From an uncultured Dorea sp. (GTDB taxonomy: Bacteria > Bacillota > Clostridia > Lachnospirales > Lachnospiraceae), in assembly GCA_910580235.1 (NCBI GenBank), contig CAJTVU010000004.1:186001-250000 (forward strand): 64,000 nucleotides of DNA, given 5' to 3'. Under the pieces are notes generated by a model that saw nothing but the letters and a program-made list of their open reading frames with translations, searched no databases and was not told the DNA's origin. Shown in pieces: positions 1 to 8,896 of the stretch. Every line of letters starts with the position of its first letter. Within the stretch, counting starts at the first letter, position 1. Made by a program: the position numbers and the translations under genes.

Positions 1-111
1 TCTTGCATTTTGTCAATCTATCTGGCGGCCGCTACAACATTTTCAAGGAGCAAATCTATTGCAAGCTTTGTAAAGGGACGTATCTGCCTGTGTCCTCAAT
101 TTTTATCTTTT
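1..111. other. Intergenic stretch after comEC
   Basis: No gene is visible here. On the minus strand, downstream of the comEC stop, a TTGACA-like hexamer lies at 11-16 and could be the -35 box of a gene beyond the window. Positions 75-98 contain a GGGACGTA...GTGTCC arrangement that loosely recalls the dispersed repeats found further on, but the match is too weak to call a copy. Confidence 0.3.
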
Positions 112-2376
112 TCAATGTATCTTTATTATCTCCCCGTCTTCTACTTCTACTGTGATCGCCCCGTTTTCCTGCGTAGAATAGACCTTGCTCCCAACATCTG
201 TAAGCCTCTCGATCGTCTCCTTATGTGGATGGCCATAACGGTTCTCCCTCCCCGCCGATATAAATGCATAAGCAGGCCGAACCTGCTGAAGGAGCTCTTC
301 CGTCGACGAATTCTTTGATCCATGATGTGCCACCTTCAAGACCTCCCACGTGCGATCCTGGTACTGTTCTTCCAATATGTTAGCAAGCCGCCTCTCTCCT
401 TCCCCCTCCACATCTCCGGTAAGAAGCATATCAAACCCTCCATATCTTACTGCCAATACCATAGAAGCCGCATTACCTGGCTCCAGCCCTGCATCGCCTT
501 CCATTTCCATATTCCCCGGCTGTATGCACGTAACTGTCATCTCCCCTTCCCGTATATTCTGCCCCGGCTCTATCACAGCCACACGTACTCCATAAGATTC
601 TGCTTTCTCTGCCAGTCCTGCCAATGCCTCGTCCCACGCCTCCTGGGCAGGTAGCGCCAATGTCCCGATCTTTACGCCGATATCCTGTCTCTCGATCAGC
701 TCCTCTACTCCGTTCATATGATCGCTGTCACCATGAGATACCAGTACATAATCAAGCCGGCCGGCTCCCTGAGACTTCAGAAAGGATTCCAGCCTGTATT
801 GCCCTACTTTCTTGACATCACTGCTCCCGCCATCAATGAGATAAGTCCCGCCTTTTGGCCCTCTCATGAAGATTCCGTCTCCTTGCCCCACATCCAGGAT
901 CACCGCCGTAATCTTCTCTGTCTCTCCAAAGCGTGCTGTTAGCATAATAATTCCCGCTGCCCATAGGAGAACTGCAAGCCTCCTTATCCATTTGACAGAT
1001 TGTATGAGCTTTTGGGCCTTCCCATATCTAAGCAAGCCTACCACCAAAAGCAGGATCCCATAATATACCGCAATCTGCCATATCCCGGGCCTTCCAATTA
1101 CAAGCCTCGCTCCCGGCAGGCAAAGCGTTATTTTACAGCTCATTTCATAAACCCAGAAGATCCCCCGGCATATCAGGAATAATAAGCCAGATACCGGCGG
1201 GAGCCAAAGAACGAACAGGCTTCCTGCCAGCCCCAAAAGCAATAATACAGACATCAAGGGGATTACAAAAAGATTCAGAAGAAAAGAATAGAGCGGGAAT
1301 TCAAAGAAATAATAGAGCAAGATCGGAAGGATGGACAGGTTGATGCCTACGCTCGCCGTCAGCCCCTGTAAAGCCATATTCCAGACATGCTCCCGGCCTC
1401 CTTTTGGATATGCAGATTGTTGTATGGCCGGAACGACCGCCAATATCGCCAGCGCCGCGCCGAAGGAAAGCCAGAACCCTCCGTCATACAGGCTGAGAGG
1501 CCTCCACAGCAGCACTATGGACGCTGCTACGGACAGCGCCGTCGGCGCATCGTAATGCCGTCCCGCCATATCTGCCCCTACCCGGAATAAAAACATTACA
1601 AGAGCGCGCACTGCAGATACCGTAAATCCGATCAGCAGCACATAGAGCAACAGGAACGATATGCCCGCCGCGCCTCCCATCTTATAAGAGCCTGTCGCTC
1701 TCCGCAAAAGCTGATACAGCCCTACTCCGATAAAAGACAGATGAAGCCCGGAAATAGCCAGCACATGGCCGATGCCATTTGCCTGGTACAGTTCTTTCAA
1801 GTCTTTGTCCATCTCTGCCTTCTCTCCAAGGATCATAGCCGACAGCGCTGTCCCATTCTCCTCTGGCATATGGCGCAGGAAAAGAGATTTCCATGCGATC
1901 CGAAGCTCATACAAGCCGTCGGCTAACGGGCAAACTGAGCTATCGACGACCTGTGCATCTTCCGCCCACACCGCCCCATGGATCCCCTGCTTTCGGTAAT
2001 AAAGCTTCTGGTCAAAATTCCCCGGATTATACGCAGGCTCGAAAAAGAACGCTTCCCCCGCGATTCTGACCGTCTGGCCTATATGTATCTCCTCTTTTGC
2101 CTCATTATATACTAACGCTCTGGATTCTTTGAACGACTGTTCCTGATTCTCAATAGAATTGTCTTTTAGATATAATATCTGAAAGCTCTCTCTGACTTGT
2201 TTCTTATATACCCGCCCTGTAAGGACGATCCGCTCTCCCTCTTGCACATGCAGCTCCATAGGGGAAGGACGCAGCTCCTTTATCACTTTATCCTTCCCGC
2301 CACAGACCGCGATGCACAGCAGGAGGATGAAGAGCAGGCACGCCCCGCACAATGGCCTGTTCTTTAAATCTTTCAA
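112..2376 (-). CDS. comEC: DNA uptake channel protein ComEC/Rec2
   Basis: This 754-residue membrane protein forms the channel that carries single-stranded DNA across the cytoplasmic membrane in competence systems. It has an N-terminal anchor, an OB-like region, a long multi-spanning competence domain around residues 200-470 with the family signature AISGLHLS, and a C-terminal metallo-beta-lactamase-like domain with DVGQGDGIF, the SHGDSDH metal motif and VAHHGSKNSS. The length is normal for the family. The start is TTG at 2376 behind an AGGAGA ribosome-binding site that overlaps the stop of the upstream GerMN gene. It lies in one run of minus-strand genes with comEA. Many Clostridia carry com genes without demonstrated natural transformation, so actual competence is not implied. 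Confidence 0.93.
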   Translation of the reverse strand: MKDLKNRPLCGACLLFILLLCIAVCGGKDKVIKELRPSPMELHVQEGERIVLTGRVYKKQVRESFQILYLKDNSIENQEQSFKESRALVYNEAKEEIHIGQTVRIAGEAFFFEPAYNPGNFDQKLYYRKQGIHGAVWAEDAQVVDSSVCPLADGLYELRIAWKSLFLRHMPEENGTALSAMILGEKAEMDKDLKELYQANGIGHVLAISGLHLSFIGVGLYQLLRRATGSYKMGGAAGISFLLLYVLLIGFTVSAVRALVMFLFRVGADMAGRHYDAPTALSVAASIVLLWRPLSLYDGGFWLSFGAALAILAVVPAIQQSAYPKGGREHVWNMALQGLTASVGINLSILPILLYYFFEFPLYSFLLNLFVIPLMSVLLLLGLAGSLFVLWLPPVSGLLFLICRGIFWVYEMSCKITLCLPGARLVIGRPGIWQIAVYYGILLLVVGLLRYGKAQKLIQSVKWIRRLAVLLWAAGIIMLTARFGETEKITAVILDVGQGDGIFMRGPKGGTYLIDGGSSDVKKVGQYRLESFLKSQGAGRLDYVLVSHGDSDHMNGVEELIERQDIGVKIGTLALPAQEAWDEALAGLAEKAESYGVRVAVIEPGQNIREGEMTVTCIQPGNMEMEGDAGLEPGNAASMVLAVRYGGFDMLLTGDVEGEGERRLANILEEQYQDRTWEVLKVAHHGSKNSSTEELLQQVRPAYAFISAGRENRYGHPHKETIERLTDVGSKVYSTQENGAITVEVEDGEIIKIH

Positions 2377-2380
2377 TCTC

Positions 2381-3301
2381 CTATCCCCCGATCAGATCCA
2401 GATCCCTGGATAACGGCTTGCTTAGATCAATCGTCTCATGATAATTGATGTTCGTCTCTCCGTTGACCAATATCTGCACCTGGCTTGTCTCTCCGCCTCC
2501 GGCAATGGAATTCACCAGTGCATATATAGTGATCCTTGGCTCTACTCCGTCTGCCACTTTCAGGAATCCGTCGTCAAAGTTCACATAGCATACGCCGTCT
2601 CTTACAGAGACGCTTAAGACTTTCGTCCCCGTTGGTATGACTGATTTATTCCCTTCCATGGTCGGCCCGCTCATAAGCTTCTCCACAATGAGCCGTTCCA
2701 CAGACATGTTGCTGTTATAGCGGACGCTCACTTCTTCTGCTACAAGACTGTTCCCGGCGCTCCCGGAAAAATAGAGCGTAAGATTGGCAGTCTGGTACGA
2801 ATGCAGAGAAGACCCTGTATTCTGCACAAAATCCTCCGCCCTCATATATCCCATATCTCTGCCGCTTTTGTCCTGAAGAGGCGCATCCCCTACATAGAAG
2901 CGCAGATAGTCCACCCCTGGTATCTGCACAAGAGACTGTACGGTAGCGGCGCGCAAAAGGACTTCCGCCGCAGGCTCCAGCTCTCCATACGCAGCGTTAA
3001 AGTAAAGCGTCAATTCCGTATCTTCCAGCTCCCATGAATCCACCCAGACTCTGTTCGGAAATACGCTCTCATAATCCTCTTCCTCAGGAGCAGCCAGAAG
3101 CTTCAGAGTTTCCTCTATTTTTCCTTCCACGGATTCCGCTTTCAGATCCTCATATGCCTGGACGAGCCTCGTTTCCTCCGGCTCCAGATAATAAATACAA
3201 TATTTGCCTGCCCTCTGTCCTCCGTCTGCTCTGCATCCCGCCAGAACCAAAGCTGTGCACGCCAGGCAGAGGGCCGCTCTTATTTTACTTCCTGCTCTCA
3301 T
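2381..3301 (-). CDS. GerMN-domain lipoprotein (GerM/LpqB-like)
   Basis: The protein has 306 residues and a lipoprotein signal ending in LAGC, so it should be anchored outside the membrane. Two GerMN-type modules follow, one around residues 60-150 and one around 170-300 (for example FDDGFLKVADG and ITIYALVNSI). GerM of Bacillus acts in sporulation and germination, while LpqB of Actinobacteria has GerMN domains and works with the MtrAB kinase-regulator pair. Here the gene overlaps the histidine kinase stop by ATGA, giving the order regulator-kinase-GerMN lipoprotein. That order suggests a sensory accessory role, which is inference from context. Confidence 0.85.
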   Translation of the reverse strand: MRAGSKIRAALCLACTALVLAGCRADGGQRAGKYCIYYLEPEETRLVQAYEDLKAESVEGKIEETLKLLAAPEEEDYESVFPNRVWVDSWELEDTELTLYFNAAYGELEPAAEVLLRAATVQSLVQIPGVDYLRFYVGDAPLQDKSGRDMGYMRAEDFVQNTGSSLHSYQTANLTLYFSGSAGNSLVAEEVSVRYNSNMSVERLIVEKLMSGPTMEGNKSVIPTGTKVLSVSVRDGVCYVNFDDGFLKVADGVEPRITIYALVNSIAGGGETSQVQILVNGETNINYHETIDLSKPLSRDLDLIGG

Positions 3302-4686
3302 TTTGCACCTTCCTGTGACACGTATAAAAGAGGGATCCTCACTGTAAAAGTCGTTCCTTCTCCCGGCTGGCTGTACACCTTTACAGACCCTCTGTGCATG
3401 ACGATCGCGCTTCTTGCAATGGAGAGGCCAAGCCCTGTCCCTCCGATCTCTTTAGAGTGAGATTTGTCCACGCGGTAGAACCGCTCGAAAATATGCTCTA
3501 TCTCCTCCTGGCTGATACCAATACCGGAATCTGCCACTTCAATATAAAATGACTTATGATCCGCATTCAGCGACACATGTACCCAGCCGTTCTCATGATT
3601 GTACTTAATAGCGTTCTCCACAAGATTCGTAAGGGCAAGGGACAGCTTCATCTCGTCTACTTCCGCTGATACCGGGCGGAAGCTCTCAAATACTACTTCT
3701 ATATTCTGCTGTGCCGCGATAGGCCGTACCCTCTTCAAAATACGCTCTACAAGGGCATTGATGTTCTCTACGCGGATATTCATCGTATTGGCGGTCTTAT
3801 CCATTTTCACAAGAGACAAAAGGTCGTTAATGATCTTGTCCTCCCTCTCGATCTCTTCCGACAGATCCCCCATGAACTCCTGATACAGCTCCACCGGCGC
3901 GTCTTTCTGTGCGAGGAGGGAGTCCGCCAGTACTTTCATAGATGTGAGAGGCGTCTTAAGCTCGTGGGACACGTTAGACACAAATTCTTGCCTGGACTTG
4001 TCCAGTACTTTCAGGCGCCCCAACATTTTATTAAACGAATCGGACAGAAGCATTGTCTCCAGATATGCATTCTCATGAAGATAATTATCCTCATATCCTT
4101 CTGTCACCGCCTCGATGGAATCGGTGATCCTGCGGAACGGCCTTACCGTCGCCATCCCGATCAGGACAGCCACAATTATCATAATGAGGCCGACGACTAT
4201 CTCTATCGTCCCGGCTCTTCCTTCTAAGACTGCCAGGCTGTCCACGATCGTGTCTGTAGACACGCTCACAAGCATGACTCCTTCCGTCTCCCCCGATACA
4301 TTTCCGACGATCGGAGCCGTGACTTCTATATAGCGGTTCCCAGCGTCATAGTAGCTGGTGCCATTCCCTTTGAAGCAGCGGATAACATCTCTTGATACGA
4401 TGGTCTTGCCAGTATCCATCCCATATGTATCTTCCACAATACGGAATTCACTGCTGATAATCATGACTCTGCCATTGTAAATATTGGATAGCTGGGCAAG
4501 CTCTGCCCTTATGATCTCAGATGAGCCTCCCTGTTGGTAGCTTAAATCACCTAACCGGTTGCATAGAATTGTACATTGATTCTGTATATCCGCGGTCCTT
4601 ACATTCACCGCCCGTCTTTCATAACTGCGTAAAAGTACCGCTTCCAGGATCGTCATCGGTATGATCCCCGCCAAGATTATGACCAC
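3298..4686 (-). CDS. Sensor histidine kinase, WalK/PhoR-like
   Basis: This membrane histidine kinase should phosphorylate the response regulator encoded just upstream. From the GTG at 4686 it has 462 residues: an N-terminal membrane segment, an extracytoplasmic region of about 130 residues, a second membrane segment near residues 160-180, HAMP, a HisKA domain with the phospho-acceptor motif SHELKTPLTS, and an ATPase domain with NLVENAIKYN, DSGIGIS and GTGLGLSIA. The GTG start falls inside the first membrane helix. The frame stays open upstream to about 4755 and encodes a basic stretch (RKYFRKS...RFR) typical of a true N terminus, yet no ATG, GTG or TTG exists there. The real start is therefore uncertain. 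Confidence 0.9.
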   Translation of the reverse strand: MVIILAGIIPMTILEAVLLRSYERRAVNVRTADIQNQCTILCNRLGDLSYQQGGSSEIIRAELAQLSNIYNGRVMIISSEFRIVEDTYGMDTGKTIVSRDVIRCFKGNGTSYYDAGNRYIEVTAPIVGNVSGETEGVMLVSVSTDTIVDSLAVLEGRAGTIEIVVGLIMIIVAVLIGMATVRPFRRITDSIEAVTEGYEDNYLHENAYLETMLLSDSFNKMLGRLKVLDKSRQEFVSNVSHELKTPLTSMKVLADSLLAQKDAPVELYQEFMGDLSEEIEREDKIINDLLSLVKMDKTANTMNIRVENINALVERILKRVRPIAAQQNIEVVFESFRPVSAEVDEMKLSLALTNLVENAIKYNHENGWVHVSLNADHKSFYIEVADSGIGISQEEIEHIFERFYRVDKSHSKEIGGTGLGLSIARSAIVMHRGSVKVYSQPGEGTTFTVRIPLLYVSQEGAK

Positions 4687-4735
4687 GATAATCCGAAAGC
4701 GGAGGCTTTTGAATATGCTTTTCCTAAAATATTTT

Positions 4736-5425
4736 CTAACCCCTGAAATAATAACCTACACCCCATTTTGTATGTACATACTTCGGGTCGCTTGGATTCT
4801 TCTCTATCTTCTCCCGAAGCCTTCTTATATGTACGTCCACCGTCCTCGCATCACCCGGGTACTCGTATCCCCAGACGATGTTCAAGAGGTTCTCTCTGCT
4901 GTACACTTTATTCGGATTCTTAGCAAGAAGCTCAAGAAGATCGAATTCCTTCGCTGTCAGGTTGACTTCCCTGCCCTCGATGACGACCCTCCTGCTCTCA
5001 CAGTCAATAGACATATCCCCTTTTACGATCATGTTCTTAGGAGCCTGCACGGCACGCCGCCCCCCGGTACGGCGCATGATAGCTTTAATGCGCGCCTTTA
5101 CCTCAAGAATATTAAACGGCTTGGTTATATAGTCGTCCGCACCATACTCAAGCCCCAGTATCTTATCCATATCCTCGCCCTTTGCCGTCAACATAACGAT
5201 CGGCACGTCCGAGAATTCCCGGATCTGCTGGCATACCTCCAGACCGTCGATCTTCGGAAGCATGAGATCAAGAAGAATGAGGTCATATACATTCTCTTTC
5301 GCCAGCTTAAGCGCTTCTTCTCCGTCATAAGCGGCATCTGCTTTCATACCGTCCTGTTCCAGACTAAAGCGTATGCCCTTCACGATCAGTTTTTCATCGT
5401 CTACAACTAACACTCTTTTTGCCAT
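4736..5425 (-). CDS. OmpR/PhoB-family response regulator, WalR-like
   Basis: This is a 229-residue two-domain regulator. The receiver domain shows the acidic pocket (VVDDE), the phospho-acceptor in LILLDLMLPKIDG, the conserved Thr in MLTAKG and the Lys in YITKPF. The C-terminal winged helix ends in TVDVHIRRLREKIE and the family tail WGVGYYFRG. It most resembles WalR/YycF or PhoP-type regulators of cell-envelope homeostasis. Its stop lies within the probable N-terminal coding region of the partner kinase, so the two genes should be translationally coupled. Confidence 0.93.
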   Translation of the reverse strand: MAKRVLVVDDEKLIVKGIRFSLEQDGMKADAAYDGEEALKLAKENVYDLILLDLMLPKIDGLEVCQQIREFSDVPIVMLTAKGEDMDKILGLEYGADDYITKPFNILEVKARIKAIMRRTGGRRAVQAPKNMIVKGDMSIDCESRRVVIEGREVNLTAKEFDLLELLAKNPNKVYSRENLLNIVWGYEYPGDARTVDVHIRRLREKIEKNPSDPKYVHTKWGVGYYFRG

Positions 5426-5437
5426 TTACCGTCTCCC

Positions 5438-6067
5438 CTACGAAGCTTTCACCTTATCCTTCACCTTGCCGAATACCCCTTCTTTGATGCCTTCCACTTC
5501 TTTGAGCTCTTCGACAGAGGCAAACCTCCCCTTTTCTTCCCGATAGCGCAGGATGGCTTCCGCCTTTACTTCCCCAATCCCGGGAAGCGTCATAAGCTCT
5601 TCCTTGCCCGCCATGTTAAGATCCACTCTTCCATCATCTGCCGCCTGGGCGCCCCGCATGTCTGCCGCCCGCTCCTCTGCCTCCGTGACAGAAGGTATAT
5701 ATACTTGCTGCCCGTCGCTTAAGGCTTCGGCCTGGTTCAGGAGATCTGCCGCCGCCTCTCCTGTCATGCCTCCTGCCGCCTCCACAGCCTCATACACCCG
5801 GCTTCCACTTTCAAGTTCGTACACCCCGGGAGAACAGACTTCTCCACACACATGGACATAAATGTGCGCTATCCCATGTGCAGGATCATCCGATTCTTTT
5901 TCAGGCGAGGACGTCTCCTCCCTTTTCTCGGATATTGCCGCCTCCCGAAGCTCCGAACCCTCACTAATGTCTGATTTACATCCTGTTGCCCAAAGGGAAG
6001 AACAGAAGAATAACACCAGCAAGAAGTGCTTCTTAAAAGTGGTGCCAAAAAACCATAATCTACGCAT
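5438..6067 (-). CDS. comEA: ComEA-like DNA-binding protein (SLBB + helix-hairpin-helix)
   Basis: ComEA binds incoming double-stranded DNA at the outer face of the membrane and hands it to ComEC. The start is ATG at 6067 because an AAGGAGG site precedes it; an in-frame ATG at 6091 lies upstream of that site. The 209-residue product has a secretion signal ending in LWATGC, then an SLBB-type domain (IYVHVCGEVCSPGVYEL) and C-terminal helix-hairpin-helix repeats (LMTLPGIGEVKAEAIL). The cysteine after the signal looks like a lipobox, which would make it a lipoprotein rather than the usual helix-anchored ComEA. It lies upstream of the two-component genes with a 12-bp gap. Confidence 0.88.
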   Translation of the reverse strand: MRRLWFFGTTFKKHFLLVLFFCSSLWATGCKSDISEGSELREAAISEKREETSSPEKESDDPAHGIAHIYVHVCGEVCSPGVYELESGSRVYEAVEAAGGMTGEAAADLLNQAEALSDGQQVYIPSVTEAEERAADMRGAQAADDGRVDLNMAGKEELMTLPGIGEVKAEAILRYREEKGRFASVEELKEVEGIKEGVFGKVKDKVKAS

Positions 6068-6136
6068 AAAATTTTCCTCCTTTACAGCCATCTATGACTG
6101 TAAATACCCCTCTTATGCCTAGACATTTTTATTGTA

Positions 6137-6568
6137 CTATTTCCACTGGAAAATTGCAACTCCAATCAGAGCAATTCCCATGCCAATTATTTTCCGCCAT
6201 TCTAACGGCTCTTTCTCTACGCCAAAAAGCCCCAGAAGCTCGATGACATACGCCACGATAAGCTGTGCGATGACAATGAGGAGCGCCGCTTTGGCCGGGC
6301 CCAGCTGTTCCATGCTCTTAATGACCGTCCATGTGATGCCCGCCCCGATAGCGCCTCCTAAAAGTACATACTTCGGCTCTACTTTGGCAAGCGTCATAAC
6401 ATTATCCCTCCCCGCGATCAGCCACGCCGCCACACAGACTATAAATGCCGACAGCTGCACCCAGCCATTGCTCACCCACATACCCGTCGTCTTCGTCACC
6501 TGCGTGTTAAACACCCCCTGCACGCTCATAAGCGCCCCCGATAAAAGCGCGATCAAAAAACCGATCAT
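6137..6568 (-). CDS. YdcZ-type (DUF606) DMT-superfamily membrane protein
   Basis: The 143-residue product has about five hydrophobic helices and the YdcZ features GVFNTQVTK near the N terminus and GAGITWTVIK in the middle. Proteins of this type are half-size drug/metabolite transporter relatives, often of unknown substrate. I chose ATG 6568 because it has a GGAGG site seven bases upstream; the frame extends further upstream only into a dispersed repeat. It lies downstream of the arginine operon but is separated from it by a hairpin that could terminate transcription, so it may have its own promoter. Confidence 0.8.
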   Translation of the reverse strand: MIGFLIALLSGALMSVQGVFNTQVTKTTGMWVSNGWVQLSAFIVCVAAWLIAGRDNVMTLAKVEPKYVLLGGAIGAGITWTVIKSMEQLGPAKAALLIVIAQLIVAYVIELLGLFGVEKEPLEWRKIIGMGIALIGVAIFQWK

Positions 6569-6627
6569 TCCCATACCTCCCTGCCATTTCTTCCTGATAG
6601 TATGCACAATGACCCGCTTTTTATACC

Positions 6628-6709
6628 AAAAGGGGACGTACACTTTCGCGAAAAGCGTACGTCCCCTTTTGCGTTTTGAGGTGTCCCTTTTTGTGTTTTA
6701 GGGTGTCCC
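6628..6709. repeat. Dispersed palindromic repeat, family A, copy 1
   Basis: An inverted repeat with arms AAAAGGGGACGTAC (6628-6641) and GTACGTCCCCTTTT (6657-6670) is followed by a tail holding two GGTGTCCC-type boxes separated by about ten bases and a TTTTTG run. Two further copies of the same design occur at 14939 and 24924. This copy ends one base from the argD stop codon and its hairpin, followed by a T run on either strand, could act as a bidirectional terminator. The layout resembles REP/REPIN-type elements mobilised in trans by RAYT transposases; no such gene is in the window. Confidence 0.8.
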
Positions 6710-6710
6710 G

Positions 6711-7898
6711 CTACAATATCTTCTTCAATATGCGGATCATCTCATCTACATGTTCTTTCTTTATGACGAGCGGCGGCACAAGACGGATGACATTATCTCC
6801 GGCGCTGATAAGGAGCAGCCCTTCCTGAAGCGCTGTCTGAATAGCCTCTGCCGGCGGCGCCGAAAGCCGGATGCCTTGCATCAGGCCGACTCCCCGCCTT
6901 TCTATAACGCTGTCCTTGCTCTGTACAAGATGATCCAGCCTTTCTTTTAAATATTCTCCCATTTCCCTTACATGGGACACAATATCTTCTTTTTCAAAAA
7001 TCTCCACCGTCTTAGCAACCGCCGTACATACAAATGGATTGCCGCCGTAAGTCGTGCCGTGGTCGCCGGGGGCAAGGGAGCTCTGCGCCACCTCTTCCGT
7101 CATTGCGAACGCACCCACCGGCGCTCCGTTTCCGATCGCCTTCGCCATAGCCATAATGTCGGGCTTCGTACCGCAAGACTGCCAGGCAAACATATTTCCC
7201 GTCCGCCCCATGCCGCACTGGATCTCATCACAGATCATCAAGATGCCCTCTTCATCACAGAGCTTGCGGATCCCCTGCATAAATTCTCCCGTCGATACGT
7301 GAATGCCGCCCTCTCCCTGTACCGGCTCTAAAATGACGGCGCATGTCTTATCTGACACAAGCGCTTTTACACTGTCCAGATTGTTGAACTTAGCGAACTT
7401 TACTCCCGGGAGCATGGGCTCAAATGGCTCTCTGTAATGGCTGTTCCCTGTCACGGACACTGCGCCGATGCTACGACCGTGGAAAGAATGTTCCATTGCA
7501 ATATACTCGTATCTGCCCGTCCCTTTCTGGTAGGCGTATTTTCTTGCCGCCTTTAACGCGCCTTCTATCGCTTCCGTGCCGCTGTTCGTAAAGAACACCC
7601 TGTCCATTCCGGTAATGCGCTTCAGCGCGCCTGCCGCCGCGCCGCAGGCTGTATTGTAATACAGATTGGACGTATGCATCAGAAGATCGATCTGCTGTTT
7701 CATGGCATCCTGCAATTCCTTGTTGCCATATCCCAGACTGCATACGGCAATCCCCGCCGCAAAGTCCAGATATCTCCTTCCTTCTGTATCATAGAGGAAT
7801 ACCCCTTCCCCCCGCTCCAGTACTACAGGAAAACGATTGTATGTATGTACCAGATGTTCCTCCGTCTCTTTTATATATGTATCTGCCATGCCTGCCAT
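6711..7898 (-). CDS. argD: Acetylornithine aminotransferase
   Basis: This cytoplasmic PLP enzyme converts N-acetylglutamate semialdehyde to N-acetylornithine using glutamate as amino donor. The 395 residues are full length. Visible features are YLDFAAGIAV near the N terminus, NSGTEAIEGALK for phosphate binding, ILEPVQGEGG, CDEIQCGMGR with the PLP-contacting Asp, and the Schiff-base Lys in MAMAKAIGNG. It is the last gene of argC-GNAT-argJ-argB-argD. Class III aminotransferases overlap in specificity, but operon context supports argD. A family A repeat sits directly after the stop. Confidence 0.96.
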   Translation of the reverse strand: MAGMADTYIKETEEHLVHTYNRFPVVLERGEGVFLYDTEGRRYLDFAAGIAVCSLGYGNKELQDAMKQQIDLLMHTSNLYYNTACGAAAGALKRITGMDRVFFTNSGTEAIEGALKAARKYAYQKGTGRYEYIAMEHSFHGRSIGAVSVTGNSHYREPFEPMLPGVKFAKFNNLDSVKALVSDKTCAVILEPVQGEGGIHVSTGEFMQGIRKLCDEEGILMICDEIQCGMGRTGNMFAWQSCGTKPDIMAMAKAIGNGAPVGAFAMTEEVAQSSLAPGDHGTTYGGNPFVCTAVAKTVEIFEKEDIVSHVREMGEYLKERLDHLVQSKDSVIERRGVGLMQGIRLSAPPAEAIQTALQEGLLLISAGDNVIRLVPPLVIKKEHVDEMIRILKKIL

Positions 7899-7924
7899 TT
7901 TCCTTTATTCTCCTCTTTCCTTCC

Positions 7925-8824
7925 CTATTCTCCACAGTAGAACCGCTGCTCCCCGTCGTTTATGATCGCCGTCCCGATACCTTTATTTGTAAAGATCTCA
8001 AGAAGCAGGCAGTGGGGGATCCTCCCGTCCAGAATATGCACCCTTGACACTCCATGCTCGATTGCCTCGATACAATTGTGGAGCTTTGGAAGCATACCTC
8101 CTCCAATATAGCCTTCTTCCATAAGCTCTCTCGCCTCTTTCACCGTAAGCTCAGAGATCAGAGTGTCCGGATCCTTCGGATCTTTGTACACGCCCTCGAT
8201 ATCGGTCAGGAACGCAAGCTTCTCTGCCCGCATAGCCCGCGCGATAGCACAGGCTGCGTCGTCCGCATTGATATTATAAGTATTATATTCTTCATCCAGG
8301 CCCACCGGGCAGATGATAGGGATAAAATCCTTCTCAAGAAGATCGTAGAGCACTGTCGCATTGACGTTCTTGACTTCCCCTACGAATCCAATGTCTTCCC
8401 CGCCTGCATATTTCTTGCCTACAGAAAGCAGCTTCCCATCTTTCCCGCTGATCCCGATAGCGCGCACGCCAAGCTTCTCGACCAGCTGGACCAGGCTCTT
8501 GTTCACACGCCCCAATACCATCTCGGCCAGCTCCATCGTCTCTTCATCGGTCACACGAAGCCCGTTGACAAACTGAGGCTCCATCCCTACTTTCCCGACC
8601 CACCTGCTGATCTCTTTGCCGCCGCCATGGACAATGATCGGCTTGAATCCGACCAGTTTCAGAAGCGTCACGTCCTGGATGACCTGGGCTTTGAGCTCCT
8701 CGTCTACCATAGCGCTGCCGCCATATTTTACTACGAAAATGCGCCGATTAAAACGCTGGATATAAGGAAGCGCCTCAATCAGCACCTCCGCCTTCTCTAA
8801 ATATTTCTGCATTGATTTATCCAT
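7925..8824 (-). CDS. argB: Acetylglutamate kinase
   Basis: This enzyme phosphorylates N-acetylglutamate, normally the feedback-controlled step of arginine synthesis in organisms that recycle acetyl groups with ArgJ. The 299 residues match the arginine-sensitive long form. Key motifs are VVKYGGSAM for ATP binding, VHGGGKEIS, NINADDAACAIA and the C-terminal region with GGGMLPKLHNC. An N-terminal helix (MQKYLEKAEVLIEALPYIQ) is the segment that makes arginine-inhibited hexamers in related enzymes, so feedback inhibition is likely. The start has GGAGG five bases upstream. A perfect 38-bp palindrome separates it from argJ. Confidence 0.96.
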   Translation of the reverse strand: MDKSMQKYLEKAEVLIEALPYIQRFNRRIFVVKYGGSAMVDEELKAQVIQDVTLLKLVGFKPIIVHGGGKEISRWVGKVGMEPQFVNGLRVTDEETMELAEMVLGRVNKSLVQLVEKLGVRAIGISGKDGKLLSVGKKYAGGEDIGFVGEVKNVNATVLYDLLEKDFIPIICPVGLDEEYNTYNINADDAACAIARAMRAEKLAFLTDIEGVYKDPKDPDTLISELTVKEARELMEEGYIGGGMLPKLHNCIEAIEHGVSRVHILDGRIPHCLLLEIFTNKGIGTAIINDGEQRFYCGE

Positions 8825-8837
8825 ACATACCTCCCGG

Positions 8838-8875
8838 TTGGGGACGGGGTAAAATTAATTTTACCCCGTCCCCAA
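8838..8875. repeat. Perfect 38-bp palindrome in the arg operon (family B)
   Basis: The left half TTGGGGACGGGGTAAAATT (8838-8856) is followed without spacer by its exact reverse complement (8857-8875), and a CCTGTCCC box follows at about 8884. It fills the gap between argB and argJ. A degenerate relative lies in the argC leader at 11689. The GGGGAC head and GTCCC tail link it to the family A repeats. In RNA it would form a long hairpin that could stabilise or attenuate the operon message. Confidence 0.85.
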
Positions 8876-8896
8876 TTGAAAATGCCCTGTCCCAGA

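Noticed and set aside
75..98. Possible eroded copy of the GGGGACGTAC repeat
   Set aside because: Only short blocks match and the hairpin arms are not preserved.
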